From assembly GCA_947489425.1 (NCBI GenBank), contig CANLDL010000002.1, positions 434,001 to 498,000 of the forward strand: a stretch of 64,000 nt of DNA, written 5' to 3'. The notes beneath the pieces were generated by a model, which ran no database searches, was not told the DNA's origin, and saw only the letters and a program-made list of their open reading frames with translations. Each line of letters begins with the position of its first letter. Within the stretch, counting starts at the first letter, position 1. The translations under genes and the position numbers were made by a program. Positions 41,945 to 51,483 of the stretch are shown here, in pieces. Source of the DNA: an uncultured Pseudomonadales bacterium. GTDB lineage: Bacteria; Pseudomonadota; Gammaproteobacteria; Pseudomonadales; Cellvibrionaceae.

Positions 41945-43300
41945 CTATTTTTTAAAAAAAGAAAATAAGCTCTTTTTAAAACCTTTTAGTAAGTATTTGT
42001 CGCGGATTTCATTGATATCAATATCATAACTACCCGGTTCTAAATCTTGGGCAATTTCAATTTTCTCGACCTCATCCAAGCGCTTTTTACCCGAATCGAT
42101 CAAGGCTTGCTTATTCATATCATCTTTGGCAAGGTCTAATACTTTTTTCTTCTTTAATGGTTGTTTAAATTCGTTCAGCAATAACAAAATCTTAGGCTTT
42201 AAACGCCGCTCAAAATTTTGCTCTACAACAACACCCACTTGCCCAGTGGTTAATTCAACAAGAGTTCCTGTTGGATAAAGCCCTATTGCACGAATAAATT
42301 CGACGACTAGATCCTCTTGAAACTCAACTCCACGCACCTCGTACAAATGCGAGACTGCTTGAGATGGAGCTATAGGATTACTGGCACCACGAGGGTTCGT
42401 CACTTCATCATAAAACGTAACAATACCTGCAATTTTGGCAAGAAGAGGGATGCTATCGCCTTTTAAATGCTGCGGGAAACCACTACCATTAATCCTTTCA
42501 CAATGAGTTTTAACAATGGCAATAACACGCGGCTCAACACCGGGTATTTTTTTAAGGATACCCACGCCCTTATCAACAAACTCTTCATATTCAGCCTGTT
42601 CTTGAGTCGTTCGATCATCATCCAACAATAACTCTCGACGGATATGCGTCTTACCCACATCCTTTATTAATACACCAAGAGCAAGGGTATCCAGCTCGGC
42701 CTTTGCCAAACCGATATGCCGCCCAAATAAAATAGCCCAAACAGCAGAGCGCACTGCATGACCATAGGTATGCTCATCGGTATCACGAATACGTGACAGC
42801 CACGTAAAAGCATCAGGATTGCGCAATATACTATCAACCATCGAGCCTGCAACACGCTTAGTTTCATGCACAGAGGTCATATTGCCACTACCGATCTGCA
42901 CCATAACCTCACTCACAGCACTAAAAACACGCTGATGCAATTGGCGTGCACGCTTTGCCTCCTTCTCTAAAGGCTCTTTTTGCTCGTAGGTACGGGAATT
43001 AACCTTGATAGGCGCCATCGAAGAAGACGATGGCGGTTTTATCTTCTGCTTAGAACTACGATTCTTTTCTCTAGGAGCCAAAGTTCGCAAATTGGCCGTT
43101 GCAGGTCCTGCACCTTTGGTAACGTCGATATAGACATGATTACAGTGAGTCTTTAGCTGTTTAATTTCATCAAGATCGCGGACATAGAAGCCCTGTATAG
43201 GAAAGGGAGTTTGACCCCAGGGGCGATCGAGGCCCGATACATACATACCGATTCTTACCTCTGCCACATCAACTTTTATTTGTTTAACACCCACACTCAT
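41945..43300 (-). CDS. HD-GYP-family protein with degenerate active site
   Basis: A 451-residue protein with an N-terminal DUF3391-like region (IKVDVAEVRIGMYVSGLDRPW) and an HD-GYP domain at about 165-340. The expected HD is KD (LIKDVGKTHI), the expected GYP is GFP (GSGFP), HHE is HCE, the His before the conserved Gly is lost (FVDKG), and the VAD-type Asp is missing (IVTFYDEVT). Several metal ligands are therefore lost. HD-GYP proteins hydrolyse cyclic-di-GMP; this one is more likely a sensor or regulator. The C-terminal 60 residues are charged and probably flexible. Confidence 0.85.
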   Translation of the reverse strand: MSVGVKQIKVDVAEVRIGMYVSGLDRPWGQTPFPIQGFYVRDLDEIKQLKTHCNHVYIDVTKGAGPATANLRTLAPREKNRSSKQKIKPPSSSSMAPIKVNSRTYEQKEPLEKEAKRARQLHQRVFSAVSEVMVQIGSGNMTSVHETKRVAGSMVDSILRNPDAFTWLSRIRDTDEHTYGHAVRSAVWAILFGRHIGLAKAELDTLALGVLIKDVGKTHIRRELLLDDDRTTQEQAEYEEFVDKGVGILKKIPGVEPRVIAIVKTHCERINGSGFPQHLKGDSIPLLAKIAGIVTFYDEVTNPRGASNPIAPSQAVSHLYEVRGVEFQEDLVVEFIRAIGLYPTGTLVELTTGQVGVVVEQNFERRLKPKILLLLNEFKQPLKKKKVLDLAKDDMNKQALIDSGKKRLDEVEKIEIAQDLEPGSYDIDINEIRDKYLLKGFKKSLFSFFKK

Positions 43301-43625
43301 TTCCTTCGGTAGTCGAGCTAAAACCGATAAACTCTTGTAAGGTTACTATTATTACTTATTTTGGTTTATAAGCTTTTAAATTTATTAAATACTTTTTACT
43401 TAAACCCTGTAGCCAGCATTAGCGTATTTTTAAATAATTAGTTTTTATTGGTACCAACATTAAGGTCGCAGGAATAAGCCTAAGATCTAAGGCCAAATCT
43501 TTTATCCATAAGCTCTAGATCAAAATCAACGAATAAGGCCAATCACTAGCTACTACACCAATAGGCCATTAAAACTACCTTTTATTTATTATTCGATCCA
43601 CTATAACTCTTTTAGTGGACCATCG
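43301..43625. other. Intergenic region between hemE and the HD-GYP gene
   Basis: These 325 AT-rich bases hold no supported gene. A small hairpin (tccacta/tagtgga, 43597-43619) just after the hemE stop could be a weak terminator, but it lacks a clear T run. Confidence 0.4.
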
Positions 43626-44693
43626 CTAGAGCGACAATTCTGCCACAGCACTAAAAAATGCAGCAACATTTTCAGGGGTTGCCTGTGGTGTAACACCATG
43701 TCCCAAGTTAAAAATATGGCCACTTCCCTCGCCGTAGGCTTTAAGTATACCAGCGACCTCTTCTCGTATTCTAGCAGGGCTAGTGTAAAGTATAGCCGGA
43801 TCCATATTACCCTGTAATGCCACCTTTTCACCAACGCGCGCGCGCGCTTGCGCTATATCGGTACTCCAGTCTAACCCCAGACAATCAGCCCCAGTATTAG
43901 CCATTAATTCTAGCCATTGGCCGCCACCTTTGGTAAATAAAATAACAGGAATGCGACGCCCTTCATGCTCTTTTATTAAACCATCAATAATCCTCTGCAT
44001 AGGTAATAGTGAATAAGCCTGATAGGCATTGTAGGATAATGCGCCACCCCAAGAATCAAACAACTGTACAACTTGTGCCCCTACTTTGATCTGCGCATTA
44101 AGATAATCAATAATCGAAGCAACAAGCTTATCAATTAATAACTGAAAAACCTCAGGCTGTTGGTACATCAGCGTCTTAGTGCGAGCATAATCTTTACTCG
44201 AACCACCTTCAACCATATAGGTGGCCAAGGTCCATGGGCTACCAGAAAAGCCAATAAGAGGAATTCTACCATTGAGTTCACGCCTAATAAGTGACACCGC
44301 ATCAGTTACATACGGTAAATCCTTAGCTGTATTCACAACCGGTAGCGCTTCTATATCAGCAGCATTAGCAATAGTCTTTTTGAAGCGAGGGCCCTCACCT
44401 GTCTCAAAATACAAACCTAAGCCCATCGCATCGGGAATAGTTAGAATATCTGAAAACAAAATAGCAGCATCAATTTCAGGGTAACGCTCAAGTGGCTGTA
44501 AAGTAACCTCACAAGCAAGCTCTGGATTACTACAAAGGCTCATAAAGTCACCAGCTTTAGCTCGGGTTGCCCTATATTCGGGCAAATAACGCCCTGCTTG
44601 ACGCATCATCCAAACCGGAGTTCTATCAACAGGTTCACGCTGCAAGGCACGTAAAAAACGGTCATTTTTCAATTCGGCAATAGACTCAGGCAT
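43626..44693 (-). CDS. hemE: Uroporphyrinogen decarboxylase
   Basis: A 355-residue enzyme that converts uroporphyrinogen III to coproporphyrinogen III in haem synthesis. [16 protein letters not shown] (core [10 protein letters not shown]) and [16 protein letters not shown] (core GSPWTLA) are the two family signatures. The ATG at 44693 gives the usual N-terminus and a length one residue from E. coli HemE; in-frame starts up to 75 bases upstream add unmatched residues. Confidence 0.97.
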   Translation of the reverse strand: MPESIAELKNDRFLRALQREPVDRTPVWMMRQAGRYLPEYRATRAKAGDFMSLCSNPELACEVTLQPLERYPEIDAAILFSDILTIPDAMGLGLYFETGEGPRFKKTIANAADIEALPVVNTAKDLPYVTDAVSLIRRELNGRIPLIGFSGSPWTLATYMVEGGSSKDYARTKTLMYQQPEVFQLLIDKLVASIIDYLNAQIKVGAQVVQLFDSWGGALSYNAYQAYSLLPMQRIIDGLIKEHEGRRIPVILFTKGGGQWLELMANTGADCLGLDWSTDIAQARARVGEKVALQGNMDPAILYTSPARIREEVAGILKAYGEGSGHIFNLGHGVTPQATPENVAAFFSAVAELSL

Positions 44694-44871
44694 GATACAA
44701 AAGCTTCTCATTAAAAATGGAGCGCCATTGTACTTGCTAGGGGCAAAATTCACCATAAGCATTCTCACTAATGGTCATACCAGCAATACTTCTTTATATA
44801 GATCTGTCACACTCCCTCCCTTACTAAACCCATAACATTAATTAACCAGAACAAAGAAGATCATCAGTTTA

Positions 44872-45780
44872 ATGGATATATTCTTACGCATTATTGAGAT
44901 TACATTTCCTATCTTCAGCATTGTTGCTCTAGGCCTGATATGCGGCAAACAATTCAAACCCGATATGAAAGTTGCCAACCAGTTAAATATGGACGTTTTC
45001 GTACCGGCGTTGATTTTTTCAGTGCTGGTCGGTCAGTCGGTAGATGTTAGAGACTACATACCACTGATAAGTGCAGCCTTATTTATTGTTATTGGCTCAG
45101 GTATTTTAATTTGGCCCGTGGCCAAAATATTTCACATACAAATGAAAACACTAGCCCCACCAATGATGTTTAACAATGCAGGTAACATGGCGTTACCGTT
45201 AATGGCACTCACATTTGGAGAGGCCGCTCTGCCTATTGCGATGATTCTGTTTTTGGTGGAAAACACCATACATTTTACCTTTGGCAGCGCATGGCTTAAC
45301 AATAGTGGACACAGCAATTTACGCTCGATGATATCACCTCTGACAGTGGCCACATTTATTGCTATTGCCCTAGGTGCTAGCAACATTACAATTAATCAAA
45401 CACTACTGCTACCTATCGATATGCTAGGTCAAATCGTTATACCGCTTATGTTGTTTAGCCTAGGCGTACGACTTGCTAGCTCGTCATTCAAAACACTAAA
45501 AATAGGCATTATTGGGGGATTGGGTTGCCCAACGACAGGGATCATTTTAGTCGTGATGATATTGCCCATTTTTGACTACTTACAAATAACACTCACCAAA
45601 ATGGAAGTTGGCGCATTATTTTTATTTGGTGCATTGCCACCCGCTATTCTTAATTTTATGTTTGCAGAACGCTATAACCAAGAGCCAGATAAAGTGGCCT
45701 CAATTGTCATTATTGGTAATGTACTTACCTTAATCACACTACCCTTAGTATTGAGCTATGTTATTCCTAGGTTTACTTAG
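44872..45780 (+). CDS. AEC-family transporter (auxin efflux carrier-like permease)
   Basis: A 302-residue membrane protein with about ten hydrophobic segments in two similar halves, typical of the AEC family of bacterial permeases. MFNNAGNMALPLMALTFGE is the conserved family segment (core NNAGNMALPL), and GALPPAILNFMFAERY is the matching element near the C-terminus. Substrates of bacterial members include organic acids, but the substrate here cannot be told. It converges with the NADAR gene. Confidence 0.88.
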   Translation: MDIFLRIIEITFPIFSIVALGLICGKQFKPDMKVANQLNMDVFVPALIFSVLVGQSVDVRDYIPLISAALFIVIGSGILIWPVAKIFHIQMKTLAPPMMFNNAGNMALPLMALTFGEAALPIAMILFLVENTIHFTFGSAWLNNSGHSNLRSMISPLTVATFIAIALGASNITINQTLLLPIDMLGQIVIPLMLFSLGVRLASSSFKTLKIGIIGGLGCPTTGIILVVMILPIFDYLQITLTKMEVGALFLFGALPPAILNFMFAERYNQEPDKVASIVIIGNVLTLITLPLVLSYVIPRFT

Positions 45781-45826
45781 ATGGCGAGACATCAAACAAG
45801 GATCAAATGAGAAATTGAAAAACAAA

Positions 45827-46288
45827 CTAAGCCGACTGGACTTTTTGGCGAATATCCATCCACACTTTACCCAAGGTATTTTCACCCCGCTGATCTCGAC
45901 CAACACCCCAGTAATGATCATACAAGGAGGTTTCTATCAATAAAGCATCGTTGGTATCTAATAATGATTGCTTAATCTCCGGGTATTCCGCTGTAATTCG
46001 ATAAAGTGCGCGCGTCATCCAGACTCGACGCTTATCCTTCCAACCTGCCACTTTACGTTTAAAGCGCTTATTGCCACACTTAAAGGCTTCCTGCCCCGTC
46101 GTAGTTGCCAGCACTTCTTGAACATAGCTCATCCCTTCAAATTTATGAGCCTGATAATAATGCTCAGCCGTTGGCCAGCGGTAATCTTCCAGCTCAAAAG
46201 GATGCACAGAAATCGTTGATAAAAAGCTAGTTTCATCAAACCGCGAAAATCGAATCGCGTTTTCTAGAGTAAGATCATGCTCAAACAA
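45827..46288 (-). CDS. NADAR-family N-glycosidase-like protein (YbiA type)
   Basis: A 153-residue protein of the NADAR/COG3236 family: RWPTAEHYYQAHKF is the family core, with FKRKVAGWKDKRRVWM and YWGVGRDQRGENTLGKVWM at the end. Characterised members cleave the N-glycosidic bond of the first riboflavin intermediates, removing reactive by-products. Here the gene is last in a run that begins with the riboflavin genes, which fits. The start is TTG at 46288, immediately after the preceding stop, with GGAAG nine bases upstream. No ATG occurs before the core. Confidence 0.85.
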   Translation of the reverse strand: MFEHDLTLENAIRFSRFDETSFLSTISVHPFELEDYRWPTAEHYYQAHKFEGMSYVQEVLATTTGQEAFKCGNKRFKRKVAGWKDKRRVWMTRALYRITAEYPEIKQSLLDTNDALLIETSLYDHYWGVGRDQRGENTLGKVWMDIRQKVQSA

Positions 46289-46930
46289 TTATTTAGCTTC
46301 CATCACTAGCACGCCATTATCTGTACGCAGATTGACACGACTTAAAAAACTATTACCCAATAAAGTGACTGCAAGAGCATCATTGAGACTAACGGAAGCG
46401 GAAACATTGTATTGCGTAATACCGCCAATCGTGACTTTCTTCAAATTAACTACACGGGTTTCTACAACTCCATTGGCAGTGCTAACAGCTCCGCGCTCGC
46501 CCTTTTCATAATCGATACCCAAACGCTTTGCTGTCGAGAGATTCATGGCAATGAGGCTTGCTCCCGTATCCACCAAAAACTTAACGCTACGCCCATTGAC
46601 TCGCCCTTGAGTCCAATAATGGCCACCCAGTTTACTATTTAGCCTAACAATGCTTTTGGAAGGGGGCTTATATTGAGCACCAACCTGCTTTGATAGCCCT
46701 ACAGTCTGCCTCTGCCCATTAATCTCCAGCACGGCGTCTTTACTGGTTGCACTAATTAATTTAACCCCAAACTTCTCCTTACCTTTTTTGAGTAAGACCT
46801 GCTGGCCATCAATGATTAATAGTGCAGCACCACCAAATAGGCCTTTTACAGTAATGCTATCTGCGCTTAGGGTAAAAGTCGAAAAGCAGGCTAATGTAAT
46901 AAACGTGAACAGTCGATAGAATGCAAGCAT
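46289..46930 (-). CDS. Exported retropepsin-like aspartic protease
   Basis: A 213-residue protein with a signal peptide (ending LSA near residue 22), a small SH3-like region and a single aspartic protease domain with the active site FLVDTGASLIAMN (about residues 120-132). Retropepsin-type proteases act as dimers. The family (clan AA, TIGR02281-like) is widespread in gammaproteobacteria but its substrate is unknown. The ATG at 46930 has AGG eight bases upstream. It is followed directly by the NADAR gene. Confidence 0.85.
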   Translation of the reverse strand: MLAFYRLFTFITLACFSTFTLSADSITVKGLFGGAALLIIDGQQVLLKKGKEKFGVKLISATSKDAVLEINGQRQTVGLSKQVGAQYKPPSKSIVRLNSKLGGHYWTQGRVNGRSVKFLVDTGASLIAMNLSTAKRLGIDYEKGERGAVSTANGVVETRVVNLKKVTIGGITQYNVSASVSLNDALAVTLLGNSFLSRVNLRTDNGVLVMEAK

Positions 46931-46951
46931 GGATACTGCCTCCCTAAACAA

Positions 46952-47443
46952 TCAGTATAAATAGTAGATAACTACAGACAACAATAAGCCAGCATAAATT
47001 CCCGCCAAGACATCGTCGAACATAATGCCAAAGCCACCGTGAATCTTTTTATCTACCCAACGAATAGGCCATGGTTTCACAATATCAAAAAAACGGAAAA
47101 GTACAAAGCCTAGCGCTAACAGGAACCAATCCAACTCTGTGCTGAATAAAGGCAAGGCTATCATAGTCAGCCAAAAACCCACAAACTCATCCCAAACAAT
47201 GGCAGGATGATCATGCACACCCAGATATCTCGCTGTCGCTTCACAAAAATACACTCCTGCTAAAAATCCAACGACAACAATAAATAATTGCCATTCAATT
47301 GCAACAGAAGAAAATAATAGATAAGGAGGTATCGCCGCCAAGGTACCAAAAGTACCTGGCGCTTTGGGTGCCAAGCCACTGCCAAAGCCCAAAGCTAGTA
47401 GCGGCACAGGTTTTTTGAGTAATGAGAAAAAGCTAGGAAGCAA
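46952..47443 (-). CDS. pgpA: Phosphatidylglycerophosphatase A
   Basis: A 163-residue membrane phosphatase that makes phosphatidylglycerol. LALGFGSGLAPKAPGTFGT near the N-terminus (core APKAPGTFGT), VWDEFVGFW and the C-terminal MFDDVLAGIYAG are conserved. The start is TTG at 47443, overlapping the thiL end by 11 bases; no ATG is available before the conserved region. thiL-pgpA is a standard pair. Confidence 0.95.
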   Translation of the reverse strand: MLPSFFSLLKKPVPLLALGFGSGLAPKAPGTFGTLAAIPPYLLFSSVAIEWQLFIVVVGFLAGVYFCEATARYLGVHDHPAIVWDEFVGFWLTMIALPLFSTELDWFLLALGFVLFRFFDIVKPWPIRWVDKKIHGGFGIMFDDVLAGIYAGLLLSVVIYYLY

Positions 47444-48470
47444 AATGTTGATACCCCTTATTATTTGTCAATAAGTCATCAATTTGTACTGCTTTACCCT
47501 GCTCAAAACAACGCACACAATAATCATCACTTTTTGTATCAGCGTTAACAATTCGGCCAATTTCCGTTGCCACAACAACACCGTCTTTGATTAACTGCCT
47601 TATTTCAGAAAGAGAGTTTTCAGGCACAGTAAAAGCAATCTGATAATCATCGCCACCGCTTAGGGCAAAGTTTAATGAGGTAGCATCGGACACGAGGTTT
47701 TTACAAGCAGATGAAATAGGCAATTTATCGATATCAATATCGATATCAACTTCACTCGCCATTGCAACATGCTGCAAATCTGCTAGAAGGCCATCGGAGA
47801 TATCAATCGCACAGCGCGAATAGTTCACTATTTTTAACGCCGATTGAATTTGCGGCTGCGGACAATAAAAGCGTTCTACTAGATACTCTTTATCAATCTG
47901 CTCAATAACTTTATCAAGTGCTCCATCACTGATTAATGCTAGAGCTGCTGCACCATCACCGAGATAACCTGTTATAAAAACACGATCGCCTACTCTTGCT
48001 AGATCGCGTCTCAGTGCTTTACCCTTTTCAACAACACCATGAACTTGCAAGGTAATCGTTAATGGGCCTTGAGTAGTATCACCACCAATCAACTCGCATT
48101 GATACTCTTCGGCAATATTGAGCAGTGACTTACTAAAAGAGGCAATCCATTCGATATTTGCCTCAGGCATTGTTAAGCCCAACGTAAACCAATAAGGTGT
48201 AGCTCCCATTGCTGCCAAATCACTCAAGCAGGTACAAAAAGCACGCGTAGCTATTTGCTCTGGTAGTGCATCATTTGGGAAATGCCTACCACAAACCAAA
48301 GTATCCATTGATAATACAAGATGATGCTCATCAGGGACCGATAATATCGCGCAATCATCACCAATACTTTTTACTACCGAACCTTTAAGAGCAGATTCTA
48401 TCAAGGAAGAGCCTGCACCTAATAAATTTGGCTTTTTAAAAAACTGATTGATGATATCGAACTCTTTCAA
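47433..48470 (-). CDS. thiL: Thiamine-monophosphate kinase
   Basis: A 345-residue ATP-grasp-like PurM-fold kinase that makes thiamine diphosphate. SIGDDCAIL, LSDLAAMGATP, LIGGDTTQGPL, DISDGLLADL and ALSGGDDYQIAF are all present. The start is TTG at 48470, the only option, with no strong ribosome binding site. A short run of DIDIDID is encoded by an imperfect repeat (47728-47750). nusB lies 61 bases upstream. Confidence 0.96.
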   Translation of the reverse strand: MKEFDIINQFFKKPNLLGAGSSLIESALKGSVVKSIGDDCAILSVPDEHHLVLSMDTLVCGRHFPNDALPEQIATRAFCTCLSDLAAMGATPYWFTLGLTMPEANIEWIASFSKSLLNIAEEYQCELIGGDTTQGPLTITLQVHGVVEKGKALRRDLARVGDRVFITGYLGDGAAALALISDGALDKVIEQIDKEYLVERFYCPQPQIQSALKIVNYSRCAIDISDGLLADLQHVAMASEVDIDIDIDKLPISSACKNLVSDATSLNFALSGGDDYQIAFTVPENSLSEIRQLIKDGVVVATEIGRIVNADTKSDDYCVRCFEQGKAVQIDDLLTNNKGYQHFAS

Positions 48471-48531
48471 AACAGTGACACCATTAAGAATCGTAATTAC
48501 ACAAAGAATAGATAATAATGTTTATACAACA

Positions 48532-48984
48532 CTATTTACGTGAACTTTTTTCAGCCTGCACTTCGATTGCTCTCAATTTTACCGCCAGCTGATCCAACAC
48601 ACCATTGATAAACTTAAAGCTATCAACGGCGCCAAATTTTTTACCCAAAGACACTGCCTCATTAATCACAACTTTATAAGGAACATCAGGCCTATAAGAA
48701 AACTCATAAGCAGCCATTCTTAACAATGATTGAGTAATCGCGTCCAGCTCAGTCAAATCTCGATCCTGCAAGAACTCTTGGTATTGCTCATCTAACTCTT
48801 GGGCGCACTCGGGTATTTTTTGCACTAATTCATGTAAATAATCTGTATCTACATGAGTCATATCATTATCGGTTTTAAATTCTGCCTCAATAATATGTGG
48901 GGCGGTTTGTGTCATTTGCCATTGATACAATGCTTGCATTCCATAGTGTCTGGCTTTACGACGAGTTGCAGGTGACACTTTCAT
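48532..48984 (-). CDS. nusB: Transcription antitermination factor NusB
   Basis: A 150-residue RNA-binding protein that acts with NusE in rRNA antitermination. ATRRKARHYGMQALYQWQ, LRMAAYEFSYRPDVPYKVVINEAVSLGKKFG (core VVINEAVSLGKKFG) and FINGVLDQL are the family motifs. The ATG at 48984 has GGAAG six bases upstream. Confidence 0.96.
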   Translation of the reverse strand: MKVSPATRRKARHYGMQALYQWQMTQTAPHIIEAEFKTDNDMTHVDTDYLHELVQKIPECAQELDEQYQEFLQDRDLTELDAITQSLLRMAAYEFSYRPDVPYKVVINEAVSLGKKFGAVDSFKFINGVLDQLAVKLRAIEVQAEKSSRK

Positions 48985-49045
48985 AATAACTTCCAAATAA
49001 TATTTTTACTGCCATATAACTGACAAAAATTCTTTCAAGAGGGCT

Positions 49046-49525
49046 CTATAATGATCGCTTCCAGTGCAATAACTCAGAGAGCGCAAAAACAGCCTCAACA
49101 CCTTTATTAGCCAGAGAGTCGTCTGATCGATCTCTAGCATCAGCAATTGTATTAACACCAATCACTTCATTGATAACCGGTTTATGAAAACGGTCAGACA
49201 CTCGACTAAAACCATCGACAACGGTTTGAATAACTGAATCATCATGAGTTGTACTACCCTTAAGCACAACTCCAAAGGCAATCACCGCATCAAGGCTATC
49301 GTCTGCCTCAAACAAACACCGTGCCGCATAGGGTAATTCAAGTGAACCAGGGATTTTATGAACCGAAATATCGTCGGGCTTTACATCTAATGTAACAAGC
49401 TCTTTTTTAGCCCTAGCAATCATAGAATCTACACATTCCTTGTGCCACATTGCAGCAATAATTGCGACGCGCGTATTGGGGATTTTATGGAACTCTTCAA
49501 TAGGCTTAGGCAAATAACCAGCCAT
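49046..49525 (-). CDS. ribH: 6,7-dimethyl-8-ribityllumazine synthase
   Basis: A 159-residue enzyme that joins 5-amino-6-ribitylaminouracil with 3,4-dihydroxy-2-butanone 4-phosphate, the step before riboflavin. VHKIPGSLELPYAARCL, GVVLKGSTTHDDSV and the catalytic His in the THDD segment are visible. It lies between ribB and nusB, the conserved order. Confidence 0.95.
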   Translation of the reverse strand: MAGYLPKPIEEFHKIPNTRVAIIAAMWHKECVDSMIARAKKELVTLDVKPDDISVHKIPGSLELPYAARCLFEADDSLDAVIAFGVVLKGSTTHDDSVIQTVVDGFSRVSDRFHKPVINEVIGVNTIADARDRSDDSLANKGVEAVFALSELLHWKRSL

Positions 49526-49625
49526 AATATATATCCTAGCTTTTTCTAAAGTTGTTTAGATGATTTACTGAGCAACAATCAATCTATTAAGCAATTAATA
49601 GGTAATAATAAATCCGAAGATAAAC

Positions 49626-50741
49626 TTACAAATCACCATCAGGGCTTTCGATCAAATCAACAACCTCTAGATCAAAACCTGAAATTGCAGAGAATTTAAA
49701 CGGGGCTGACATTAAGCGCATTTTCTTAACGCCCAACTCTCGTAAAATTTGAGCACCAGTACCTACTTGGCGATAAACATTATCCGATGTCGCTTTTTTG
49801 GTTTTTCCTGCAAGCATTAAGTCTATCGACTCTTCCATATCAGTATTGGTTTGGTTGTAACACATCAAGACTACAACTCCTTGCTCTTCTTTTTCAACCA
49901 GTGCCAACGCATCATGAAAAGTCCACGGCGTAAAATCATCACTATCAGGTTGTAAAGTCAACACGTCTTTAACCGCATCCAAGACATGAACACGCACAAG
50001 CGCAATATCATCTTCAGCAATATCACCTTTGTGTAGTGCAAAATGAATATCACCACTAGCTAAATCCTTAAAAGTACTTAACTCAAAACGTCCATAGCGT
50101 GTCTTAACTTGTTTTTGGCTTGTTTTTTCAATGGTTTTTTCTTTGACCGAGCGATAGTGAATCAAATCAGCAATAGTACCTATTTTTAAATCGTGCTCAA
50201 CGGCGAACTTTTTTAAATCATCAAGGCGCGCCATAGTACCATCTTCATTCATAATTTCGATAATAGCGGCAGCAGGTTCAAAACCCGCCAATCGCGCTAA
50301 ATCGCAACCTGCTTCCGTATGCCCTGCACGACTCAATACACCACCAGGTTGGGCCATTAATGGGAAAATATGCCCAGGTTGAACAATACTATCAGCGGTT
50401 GCTCCGCGATTAACCGCAGCCCGAATAGTATGCGCCCGATCGGCAGCAGAAATACCTGTACTAACACCTTCAGCAGCTTCGATAGACAACGTAAAATTTG
50501 TCGAGTGTTGAGCCTGATTATTATTAACCATCAATGGCAATTCTAATGTTCGACAGCGACTCTCTGTCAGCGTCAAACATATAAGTCCCCGTGCATGGGT
50601 GACCATAAAATTAATATCTTCGGGACGCACATGTTCAGCAACCATAATAAGGTCACCTTCGTTTTCTCGGTCCTCATCATCCATAAGGATAATCATTTTT
50701 CCCTGACGCAAGTCAGCAATTAACTCTTCAATTGTATTCAT
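49626..50741 (-). CDS. ribB: 3,4-dihydroxy-2-butanone 4-phosphate synthase with degenerate RibA domain
   Basis: A 371-residue fusion. Residues 1 to about 200 are DHBP synthase, with the acidic metal-binding DDEDRENEGD, the substrate region TGISAADRA and GHTEAGCDLARLAG. The C-terminal half aligns with GTP cyclohydrolase II but lacks the three zinc-binding Cys: the segment after VRVH reads VLDAVKDVL in place of a Cys-rich loop. It is therefore probably a RibBX-type protein, active only as RibB, so a separate ribA is expected elsewhere. Confidence 0.92.
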   Translation of the reverse strand: MNTIEELIADLRQGKMIILMDDEDRENEGDLIMVAEHVRPEDINFMVTHARGLICLTLTESRCRTLELPLMVNNNQAQHSTNFTLSIEAAEGVSTGISAADRAHTIRAAVNRGATADSIVQPGHIFPLMAQPGGVLSRAGHTEAGCDLARLAGFEPAAAIIEIMNEDGTMARLDDLKKFAVEHDLKIGTIADLIHYRSVKEKTIEKTSQKQVKTRYGRFELSTFKDLASGDIHFALHKGDIAEDDIALVRVHVLDAVKDVLTLQPDSDDFTPWTFHDALALVEKEEQGVVVLMCYNQTNTDMEESIDLMLAGKTKKATSDNVYRQVGTGAQILRELGVKKMRLMSAPFKFSAISGFDLEVVDLIESPDGDL

Positions 50742-50807
50742 TTATTTATTTATTCCAAAACACTTAATCTTAACCTTCTATTTTATTGCGTCACAAAAGA
50801 CCCAACC

Positions 50808-51437
50808 CTACGCTTTATCAGCCGCCTTATCGCCTAACAATAAACGCTCTAGATAACGGGCAATAAGATCTACTTCTAAGTTGACCGCTGTTCCACTTTG
50901 ATAAGACCCCATAATCGTTTTATCTAACGTGTGCGGAACTATTGCGAGCTCAAATTCACAGCCATTCACTGCATTTACTGTAAGGCTAGTGCCATCAACC
51001 GTGATCGACCCTTTATGGGCGATGTACTTTGCAAAATCCCTTGGTACCTGCAATACAAATCGTTCAGCACGTGCATCGCTATGGCGGCTAATCACCTCAC
51101 CAATACCATCGACATGACCGCTGACCAAATGGCCACCCAAACGAGTTTGTGGTGTTAAGGCTTTTTCCAAATTGACATTTTGGCCGACTTTCCAATGCTT
51201 AATCGTTGTGAGGTTTAACGATTCGACAGACACATCAGCACAATAGCCTGCGATATTCCCCAAGTCATCGCAAGGCAGCTCCACAACAGTTAAGCAAACA
51301 CCATTAGTCGATATAGAATCACCAATATTGACGTCACTAAAATCTAATTGATTAGTATCTATTTGGACACGCAAGTCACCACCCCGTGGCTCTAATACAC
51401 TGACTGCCCCCATTGCTTCGATAATACCTGTAAACAC
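50808..51437 (-). CDS. ribE: Riboflavin synthase alpha subunit
   Basis: A 209-residue enzyme that converts two lumazines to riboflavin. It has two similar lumazine-binding barrels beginning MFTGIIEAMG and GGHLVSGHVDGIGE, the N-terminal MFTGI motif and the second-barrel DGTSLTVN. It lies 46 bases after ribD and 66 before ribB. No FMN riboswitch sequence was recognised upstream of any rib gene here. Confidence 0.96.
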   Translation of the reverse strand: MFTGIIEAMGAVSVLEPRGGDLRVQIDTNQLDFSDVNIGDSISTNGVCLTVVELPCDDLGNIAGYCADVSVESLNLTTIKHWKVGQNVNLEKALTPQTRLGGHLVSGHVDGIGEVISRHSDARAERFVLQVPRDFAKYIAHKGSITVDGTSLTVNAVNGCEFELAIVPHTLDKTIMGSYQSGTAVNLEVDLIARYLERLLLGDKAADKA

Positions 51438-51483
51438 AAACCACCTTTTAATTAATTTTTTGATACATTAGCCCTAAAAGCTA

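Noticed and set aside
43835..43847. A CG dinucleotide repeat
   Set aside because: It is only 13 bases long and lies inside hemE, where it encodes ARAR-type residues; coding explains it.
47728..47750. A short direct repeat (atcgatatc units)
   Set aside because: It is within thiL and encodes alternating Asp-Ile residues of a beta strand; no regulatory role is needed.
50742..51483. An FMN riboswitch near the riboflavin genes
   Set aside because: I looked for the conserved FMN-box sequences upstream of ribB, ribE and ribD and did not find them; the gaps are 46-80 bases and too short.
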